Below the pieces are notes generated by a model, which worked only from the letters and a program-made list of their open reading frames with translations, ran no database searches and was not told where the DNA came from. From an uncultured Flavobacteriaceae bacterium (GTDB taxonomy: Bacteria > Bacteroidota > Bacteroidia > Flavobacteriales > Flavobacteriaceae), in NCBI GenBank assembly GCA_947500445.1, contig CANMSB010000020.1, positions 23,444 to 87,443 on the forward strand: DNA of 64,000 nt, in the 5' to 3' direction. Each line of letters begins with the position of its first letter. Positions within the stretch are counted from its first letter, which is position 1. Of this stretch, positions 9,472-19,400 are shown one piece after another. The translations under genes and the position numbers were made by a program.

Positions 9472-10422
9472 TTAGTAGAATCGAGGGGATTTAAGTCTGC
9501 GTTGTTCGGTTTTAAACTCGTATCTAAGAAATATCTCGTGGGTGCCGGAATTATAGTTCTTTAAGTCCGTTGTCGTAAGATCATAGGAATATCCTGCAAA
9601 TAGGGCAGGAGTAATTTGTAACCCTACAAGACCGGAGAACGAGTCGTCCCATCGATAGGCCAAACCAAGGGTCAACGTTTCCTTTAGGAGTACATTTGCC
9701 GACACATCGGCAATAATCGGTGCCCCGGGGACCCATTTCACAAAAGCGGCCGGTTTCAATTTTACATCCCTGCCGAGGTCGAAAACGGTTCCGGCGATCA
9801 AGAAGTAATGCATTCGTTCAACGGCAATAGCTTGTTCAACTTCATCGAAATGATCTTGGACAAAGAAGTTTGGTACCGATAGGCCCAAATAGCTTTTATT
9901 GGTATGGTAATATATACCTGCTCCTATTGTCGGGAAAAATCTACTATCGATATTATTGGCGAACAGCACATCGGGGGTCGCTGTAGTTCCTTTAGAAAAG
10001 TCCACATTAAAAAGGCGCCCGCCACCCCTTACACCAAACGATAGTTTTTTGGAGTCATCGTTAAGCCTAATGGTATACGATACGTTCACGTCCGCAAAAA
10101 ATTCGTTTACCGGTCCCAAGGCATCATTGATCAAATTAAGCCCTAGACCCAGGTTATTTCCTACCGGAGCATCTATTCCAAGATTTTGAGTGGTCGGCGC
10201 TCCATTGAGCCCTACCCACTGTGAACGGTGGAGCCCCATAATGGTCAAGTGACCACGGGAACCTGTATAGGCGGGATTTACACTCATTGTATTATACATG
10301 TATTGGGTGAACTGTGGGTCTTGTTGCCCCCAACCGGCAAAATAACTGATGCCGATAAAGAGTAGGGCTATATATGTTCGTCGGTAATTCATTTTCTGAA
10401 ATTTAAATAGGTTGGTTTTCAT
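9472..10422 (-). CDS. PorP/SprF-family T9SS outer-membrane protein (module 1)
   Basis: 316 residues from ATG 10422. The family signature is clear after the signal peptide ('GWGQQDPQFTQYMYN', 'NPAYTGSRG', 'GLHRSQWVGLNGAPTTQ') and the protein ends with an aromatic residue, as expected for a beta-barrel. In Flavobacterium johnsoniae, SprF is needed to export the type B protein SprB, and related genes sit next to other type B genes. Here the gene starts 10 bp after the stop of the giant type B gene and precedes the OmpA gene, so this protein is the likely dedicated partner of that adhesin. Start choice: the bases before ATG 10422 (ACGCACC) are shared with the second PorP gene. ATG 10392 is an alternative that gives a tighter signal peptide. 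The frame stays open upstream into the giant gene, but that part is shadow. Confidence 0.9.
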   Translation of the reverse strand: MKTNLFKFQKMNYRRTYIALLFIGISYFAGWGQQDPQFTQYMYNTMSVNPAYTGSRGHLTIMGLHRSQWVGLNGAPTTQNLGIDAPVGNNLGLGLNLINDALGPVNEFFADVNVSYTIRLNDDSKKLSFGVRGGGRLFNVDFSKGTTATPDVLFANNIDSRFFPTIGAGIYYHTNKSYLGLSVPNFFVQDHFDEVEQAIAVERMHYFLIAGTVFDLGRDVKLKPAAFVKWVPGAPIIADVSANVLLKETLTLGLAYRWDDSFSGLVGLQITPALFAGYSYDLTTTDLKNYNSGTHEIFLRYEFKTEQRRLKSPRFY

Positions 10423-10432
10423 GGTGCGTCGC

Positions 10433-13400
10433 TTATCTGTTAATGTATAACCAATCAGCGATAGGCTGGGAGCCGTCGCCCAGGTCCAATACATAGTAGT
10501 AGGTGCCCACCGGTAGTTTCTCTCCCTTGTTAATGGTAGCCCTTCCGTTTGATATCCCGTTCCAATCGTTGGTGTATCCCCTTGTCTCAAATACGATATT
10601 ACCCCAACGGTTATACACTTTTAAAGTATTGTTCGGGAATCGCGAAATACAATCGATTTGAAATACTTCGTTATTGCCATCTCCGTTCGGGGAGAACTCA
10701 CTGTAAATATTTAGACAACTTGGTGTGACGGTCGCTTGAGCGCTGTCGTTGTCCATATTCAAATCGATTTGATCAACGAAGGCCAAGCTTATCGTATTCA
10801 GGTACTCATCTACTTCAAGTACTGTAACGGTCAAAGTCAAGGTAGCTGTTTCCGAGGCGTTTAACGCTTCGATACTCCAGAACCCGGTGACGGCATCAAA
10901 CGTTCCTATACTGGCATTCGCAAGAATCAGTTCGTACCCTCGCGGCAGAATTTCTTCAATACCGATTGTGGTTGCCGTAACGTCGCCTTGGTTGGTGGCG
11001 GTCATTTCAAACTGAATTTGCTCGCCAATTCTTGGAAGTAAATTGCTAACCGTTTTGGTGAGTGCGATATCTACTACTGGTGGTACTATTAATATACTCG
11101 CTTCATCGTCGTCAGGTAGGCCATCGGCAAAGTCGTCTACTTCAAAACCACTGTCGGCATCACTATTGGGATCTGCCTGATCACTTGCCGTGATTTCTGC
11201 AGTATTCAAGTATTCGTTTTCAACGCCGGTGGGTTCATTTACAGTAGCCAAAACCACCAGTGTTTCCGTAGTACCGTTCGGTATTACCCCATTGGTGTTC
11301 CAAATACCGGTAAACGGATTATATAGTCCCGCAGTGACAATGTGAGACTGATAAGTGAAGCCTATTGGGAGTAGGTCGGAGACCACGACTCCTGTTGCAT
11401 CACTATCGCCCCCATTGCTGAGGTTGACTATGAACTCTATTGTGTCCCCTACGTTTGCCAAGGTATTGTCGACGGTTTTGGTCAATGTCAGGTCTGCCAA
11501 TCCTGTTGGTCTCGGCAGAACGGTGTCTTGATCGTCCTCTGAATTTAGATTGTTGTCCGGTGAGGAATCAGGGTCGAAGGTTCCCAGTGAAATCAGTTCC
11601 GCTACATTGGTATAGTCGCCATTGGCCAGTACGGTAACCGTAATTTCCAAGGTTTCCGTAGCACCATCTACCAGTGAAACAATATCCCAAGAACCGATAA
11701 CTTCATCATAAACACCTGCTGAGCTGGTAGCACTTACAAAGTCGTATCCTGTGGCCAAGAGATCCTCGATGACCAAATCGGTCGCATCACTAGGGCCATC
11801 ATTGTTCACGGTAATGGTAAAGGTAATCTGATCACCGATGGAAGGGGACAGGTTGTCCACTTCCTTGGTAAGCGATATGTCGGTTATTACCCTAGGCGTA
11901 GTCGGTTGTTCGGCCTGATCGTCCTCGTTTAAATCGTTGTTGTTTGGAGCCGAATCCGGATCTATTTCATTTACTGCGGTAAGCTCTGCAACATTAATAT
12001 AACTTCCATTGGGGTTGATATCGGCCGTAATGTTCAATAGTGTAGTTGCACCATTGGCAACCGTTCCGACCGTCCACACTCCGGTAGCGTTGTCATAGGT
12101 TCCGCCGCTGTCGTCGGAGATGTAGTTGTACCCCGCTGGCAATAAGTCGGTTATTACAACACCCGTAGCATCACTGGGTCCGTCGTTAGAAACAGAGAGT
12201 GTAAATATGACATTTTCTCCCACATCGGGAACCAGTTTGTCCACTGTTTTTGTCAACGAAACATCCGCTATAGGCACCGGAACGGTATTCGCATTATCTT
12301 GATCGTCCTCGGTGGGAACGTTATTGCCAGCGGTAGCGTTGGGGTCAACGTTATCCGAGGCAACGACCTCGGCAACGTTGTCATATACTCCAGTGGCATT
12401 TACCAAGGCAGTGATTACCAGGGTTTCCGTAGTACTGTTGAACAAGGTGCCGTTGATGTTCCAAACTCCGGTGGTCTCATTATAGTTTCCTGCTGTAGCA
12501 TTACTGGAAATATAAGTGTATCCGGTAGGGAGCAAATCGGCAATAACCACGCCGGCCGCATCACTGGGCCCGTCGTTTGTAATGTTAATGGTAAAACGAA
12601 CATCTTCTCCTACCAATGGTGTGGCGTTGTTTACCGTTTTGGTAAGCGATAGATCGGAAACCAGCACTGGAGTCGGGTTAATTGTCATCTGGTCATCTTC
12701 GGTATCATCGTTGTTCGCCGGTTCCGAGTCGATATCGCGCTCGGCCAGGTCGGTCAGTTCCGCGGTGTTCGTATATTCTCCGTTTGGTAAAACATCGGCG
12801 GTGATTACGATGTTTTCGGTGATTCCGTTGGGCAGATTTCCTACGGTCCAAGACCCGTTCAAAGGCTCGTACACTCCAACACTGGGGACTGCGCTCACGA
12901 AGTCATATCCAGTGGTCAACAAATCCGTAACTACTACATCGGTTGCATCACTTGGTCCGTCATTGGTTACTGTAACAGTGAATACGATTTGTCCCCCGAT
13001 ATCCGGTGTTAAGGTATTTGCGGTCTTGGTCACCGAAACATCGACGACAGGAACAATCTGTGGAACAACGTCCACTTCATCTTGGTCGTCTTCCGAAAGC
13101 ACGTCATTGTTCGGTGTGGAATCAATATCAAGGATATCGGATGCCGTCACTTCGGCCCCGTTGGTATAGTCTCCACTACCGTTTACCAGAACATCGATCA
13201 ACAATATTTCCGTTGCTCCGGAAAAGATGTTTCCTACCGTCCAAATCCCAGTGTTTTCATTGTAGGCCCCGGTGGTCGAGCTAAAGAGTACAAAGTCGTA
13301 TCCGCTTGGCAACAAATCGGTTACCGTAACGCCCGTGGCGTTTGCGGGGCCGTCATTGGTTACCCGTATTTCAAAGGTGATTTCGGAACCAATAAATGGA

Positions 13401-16400
13401 GTAAGATCATTGTCAACAACTGTTTTCACTAAGGAAAGGTCCGCCACGTCTTGATAACCAATGGTTACCGATGTGATGTTGGAGGTATTTCCATCGTTAT
13501 CGTCAACGGTATAGGTTATAGGTGTAGGGTCGACTAAAAATCCGGGTTCCGGGTCAAAGGTAACCTCTTCCGTAGCAGGATCATAGCTCCAGTTTCCTTC
13601 CCCGGGCACATCAAAACCGATAACATCCCCATCGCCGTCAACTGTGATGTTGATGGCTCCGGACGGGGGCGTAAGATTTACACTATTAGGGTCAAGATTA
13701 CCGTCGGGATCCGCATCGTTGGTCAAAATAGTGACCGAAACGATACTTTCCGGAACATTGTTCAGGTCTTCATCAGGATTGGCTACCGGTAGTTGTATGT
13801 CATAGTCAATGGTCACGGTAGCGGTAGCGCTCAGTCCGGTGTCGGTATCCGTAAGCTCGTAATTGATCGGTGTGGGGTCTGCCGTGAAACCGGGTTCCGG
13901 ATCAAAGGTGATTTCGCCCGTAGCGGGGTCGTATGTCCATGTTCCCTCCCCGGGAACGTTCAATGTGGTGTCCACTCCAGGGTTCGCGGGATCCAGGTCC
14001 ACCGTTACGTCCGTCGGCAATGGCGTGCTGCCGTCCGGCAGTATGTCGTTCGCCAAGAGGTCCAAGGTTACATTTGTATTTGTAGTGTTCCCAGTACTTT
14101 GATCATTGTTCGCTACCGGCGGGTCCAGTACATACTCCACATTTACGTTCGCGACATTGGAGGTATTTCCATCGGTATCGTCCACGGTATAGGTAATGTC
14201 GGTAGGGTTAGCGGTAAAGCCGGGTTGAGGTATAAACTCAAGTAGCCCAGTGACCGGGCTATACTCCCATGTTCCCTCACCGGGTACGGTGAAGCCAATG
14301 ACGTCCCCGTCAATACCGGTCACTGTATCGGTTGCGCCTACCGGAACGTCAAGGTCGACGGCATTGGGGTCGATGTTGGCATCGGGGTCGTTATCGTTGG
14401 CAAGGATATCCACTGCCACGGTGTTCCCGAGCTGGTTGCCCAGGTCGTCGTCGTCGTTGGCCACAGGCGGTGACTGGTAGCTTACCGAAACGTTGGCGGT
14501 ATCGCTCAGTCCGGTGTCGGTATCGGTAAGCTCGTACGTTATGGGTGTCGGGCTACCGGTAAAGGTGGGCTCGGGATCAAAGGTAATTTCGCCCGTAGCG
14601 GGGTCGTATGTCCATGTTCCCTCGCCGAGAACGTTCAATGTGGTGTCCACTCCCGGGTTCGCGGGATCCAGGTCCACCGTTACGTCCGTCGGCAATGGCG
14701 TACTGCCGTCCGGCAGGATGTCGTTCGCCAAGAGGTCCAATGTGGTGTTCGCCCCGACATCGGTCGGTACGGGGTTGGAATCGTCGTTGGCCACCGGTGG
14801 ATCAAAGGTATACTCCACGTTCACGTTCGCGACATTGGAGGTATTGCCATCGGTATCGTCCACGGTGTAGGTAATGTCGGTAGGGTTACCGGTAAAGCCT
14901 GATTCGGGTGTGAATTCCAAAAGTCCCGTTGCGGGATTATACTCCCATGTTCCCTCACCGGGTACGGTGAAGCCTATGACGTCCCCGTCAATATCGGTCA
15001 CTGTATCGGTTGCGCCCGCCGGAACGTCAAGGTCGACGGCATTGGGGTCGATGTTGGCATCGGGGTCGTTATCGTTGGCAAGGATATCCACTGCCACGGT
15101 GTCCCCGAGCTGGTTGCCCAGGTCGTCGTCGTCGTTGGCCACGGGCGGTGACTGGTAGCTTACCGAAACGTTGGCGGTATCGCTCAGTCCGGTGTCGGTA
15201 TCGGTAAGTTCGTACGTTATGGGTGTCGGGCTACCGGTAAAGGTGGGCTCCGGATCAAAGGTGACCTCGCCCGTAGCGGGGTCGTATGTCCATGTTCCCT
15301 CCCCGGGAACGTTCAATGTGGTGTCCACTCCCGGGTTCGCGGGATCCAGGTCCACCGTTACGTCCGTCGGCAATGGCGTACTGCCGTCCGGCAGGATGTC
15401 GTTCGCCAAGAGGTCCAATGTGGTGTTCGCCCCGACATCGGTCGGTACGGGGTTGGAATCGTCGTTGGCCACCGGTGGATCAAAGGTATACTCCACGTTC
15501 ACGTTCGCGACATTGGAGGTATTTCCATCGGTATCGTCTACGGTATAGGTGATGTCGGTAGGGTTACCGGTAAAGCCGGGTTCCGGGACAAACTCAAGCA
15601 GCCCGGTAATCGGATTATACTCCCATGTTCCTTCACCGGGTACGGTGAAGCCTATGACGTCCCCGTCAATATCGGTCACTATATCGGTTGCGCCTGCCGG
15701 AACGGCAAGGTCCACGGCATTGGGGTCGATGTTTCCATTAGCATCCGTGTCATTATCGAGGATATCCAAGGTGACGACATCGCCCAAGGAATTACCAAGG
15801 TTTTGGTCATCTACCGCAACAGGCGGTGACTGGTAGCTTACCGAAACGTTGGCGGTATCGCTCAGTCCGGTGTCGGTATCGGTAAGCTCGTACGTAATGG
15901 GTGTCGGGCTACCGGTAAAGGTGGGCTCCGGATCAAAGGTGACCTCGCCCGTGGCGGGGTCGTATGTCCATGTTCCCTCGCCGGGAACGTTCAATGTGGT
16001 ATCTATTCCCGGGTTTGCGGGATTCAAATCAATTGTTACATCACTTGGTGCCGGGGTACTCCCATCTGGAAGTACATCGTTGGCCAAAAGATCGACTACT
16101 GTGTCCGTACCAACTTCTGAAGCGGTCGGGTTGGTATCGTCGTTGGCTACCGGTGGATCAAAGGTATATTCCACGTTCACGTTCGCGACATTGGAGGTAT
16201 TGCCATCGGTATCGTCCACGGTGTAGGTAATGTCGGTAGGGTTACCGGTAAAGCCAGGCTCGGGGATGAATTCCAATAGACCGGTAGCGGGGCTATATTC
16301 CCATGTTCCTTCACCCGGAACTTCAAAACCTATGGTATCTCCATCTACATCGGTAAGTATATTGGTAGCACCGGAAGGAACAGTCAAGTCTACTGTATTT

Positions 16401-19400
16401 GGGTCAAGATTTCCCTCAGGATCTGTATCATTAGCAAGAATATCCAAATCAACAGCGGCACCTAAAGTATTGGCCAGGCTTTCATCGTTTACCGCTGTGG
16501 GGGGATCATTTGGCTGAATGACTACGGCAGTAGTACTTTGGTCGTCCTCGGTGTCGACCCCATTATCCGGTGTAGAATCTGGATCGAACTGATCGCTGGC
16601 AGTGATTTCCGCGGTATTGTCATAGGGTCCGGTAGTATTTACGGTAGCATCAAAAGTAAGGTTTACCGTAGCTCCGTTCGAGACGCTTAAGTCGGACCAA
16701 GTTACCGATAAGTCTCCCAGATTATATACTCCGCCGTTGCTTACCGTTCCAGGAATTAAGCTATATCCAGACGGTATGACGTCCAATACGGTTACACCGG
16801 TAGCATCTGAGGTTCCGTTCGCACCATTATTGAACAGGGCAATAGTAAACGTTACCGTATCTCCGGTACTGACCGAAGAAGGGGATACACTTTTTACAAG
16901 TTCCAAGTCCGCGATTCCAACAATTTCTATCTCGACGGTATCGGATACTTCGGAGCAGCTACCATTGGTTACGGTCCATTCAAAAACATAAGTTCCAATT
17001 TGTACACCGCTTACGGAGGTGTTGGCATCTGTAGGATCTGTAAAATTGGCAATTGAGGGTCCCGAAACTTGGGACCACACCCCGGTACCGAGGGTGGGAG
17101 GCACCGCGGCTAGATTTACGGGTGCAAACTCCTGCAATCGCTGGTCAGGTCCGGCATCTGCGGTGACCGGTTGGGATTCAATTTGGATTTCCATGGTATC
17201 CGTCAGCGAACATCCACCGTTTGAACTGGTCCAGGTAAATTCGTAAGTGCCCGGCTCCAAATCTAAAATTAATGCTTGGGGATTGTTTGGGGCCGTAATG
17301 GTCGCCGCTGATCCGGGATCGGTAATCCCAGGGCCTGACGTCTGTGACCATGTTCCAGTACCTTCTGCCAAAGGAGTGGCATCCATATTAGTTTGTGTGG
17401 CATCGCAAAACAACTGGTCTGGACCGGCATTAGGTTCGGATGGTGGTACATCGGTGAAGGTGATGTCCACCGTATCGGTTTGGGGGGCGCATCCCGAAGG
17501 TGATGTAAAAGTAGTACCGTTGGTTACGGTCCAAGTAAAGGTATACGTCCCCAAGGTGGTGATATTCGACAATGTACTTGTTGGATTGTTTGGACTGTCT
17601 ATAACTATATCCCCACCGGAGGGATCGGTAGTTATCGTCCAAAGCCCAATTCCAATAGTTGGTGCCGTCGCATTCAACTGTGCATCCAACTGACAAGCGT
17701 TAGGTTGGGCCGTACCGGCATCGGCGTTAGAGGGAGCTTCAAAAACTTCGACCCGAACTACGTCTGCCGCATCGGTACAAAATTCCGTAGCAAAGTTCCA
17801 TTCCAAAATGTAGATTCCGGGAACGGTAAGGTTATCCAATGTGGTATTGAACTGATTGACATCGTTAAAGCTCGCCACGCTTCCGGAGGGAACATCGGCA
17901 AATCTCCAAAACGCATCGTTTTCGGGTTGCGTGGTATCAAACCCTCCCGCAATCGGATCGTTTCCATCCAGTGTTATTGAAGTTGCATCAGCAGTACAAA
18001 CTACTTGGTCCGTACCTGCATCCGGGTCTATAGGTGGTCCTTGTGAGGAGGTGACAATGACCTCGTCCGAAGTCACGGGACAAGAGGTGTAATCCGTGGT
18101 AAACTGAAATTCATAAGTGTTACCGGGTGTTATGGTTACTTCGGCAACGTTGCTGTTGGATGGAGTTTGCGAAATTGTAGCTGCTGTTCCAGGTTCAGTG
18201 ACACCTGGTCCGGCTATTTGTGTCCAAGACCCGGTGGATCCAAAAGTGGCTTCCAATAGCACATTGTTCGCTTCACAAAGTTGTTGATCTGGACCCGCAT
18301 TTGCAGGAACAAAAACATCCACTACTACATCATCAAATGTTGAGGGACAGGATGCGTCCCCGGTAATGCTCCACCGAAACGTATAGGTTCCCGAGACCAA
18401 ATTGTTTACCGTCGTTACAGGGTCGTTTACATTTACAATAGAGGGAGAGTTCGGCGCACCCGACAGTAGGGTCCAAACTCCATTTTCGGTATTGCTGTCA
18501 AAGGTATTGCCATCTAAAACGACGGTATTTGCGTTACAAATGGTTTGGTCCGTACCCGCCGTTGCTACTGTTGCCGGTATGCCAACGTTAAGAACTACCT
18601 CATCAGAATCCGAAGAACAGCTTCCGTTCTCTACAGCCCACTCAAAAACATATTGACCTGAAAAGGTGAAGGTAAACTGTGCCGTGGGACTGGTATCATC
18701 GTCAATGGTAAATCCCCCTGAGCCGCTTACAAGTGTCCATAATCCGTCTCCCGTGGAGGAGGTAGCTGACATAGTAAATACATCGGAACAGGCACTTTGG
18801 TCGGGACCTGCATCTGCTGCGGCCGGAGCTCCAACGGTAATCTCTACGTCGTCGGAACTGGCTTGACAACCAGGGGCGTTTTTATTGATGGTCCAAGTCA
18901 GTATGTAGCTGTCTTCGGTATTTATGGTAGCGGTAGTGTTGAAAACGGTGTCGTCGGCAAAAGTCAATCCACCGTTGTTCGGTACTACGGTCCACAAACC
19001 GTTTTCATCTGCTGCAGGAGCGTTTCCGCTCAACGGAACTGTACCTGTTCCTGATGGTAGGCATTGGTCGGTCCCGGCATTGGCAGTAGTCGGTCCGGCG
19101 GTACCACTAGTCGAAATGGTGACAGTATCGCTTCCAGGTGGAGGACAGGTATTGTCATTGGGATTTTCAATCGTCCAGCGGAGTATATACGTCTCGTTGG
19201 GTAAGTCCAAGCCCGAAACCAATGAGTTCGGATCGTTTTCATCTTCAAAAACGATGGTGGCACCGGGAGGTGCACTGTCTACAGACCATGTGCCCGCTAA
19301 ATTTGAGGAAGGCGGACTATTGCTATCAAGAGTCGTTGGCGCGCCAAAACAAATTGTTTGATCGGTACCGGCGTCTGCTGAAACTGCTGCGGAGGAGGCT

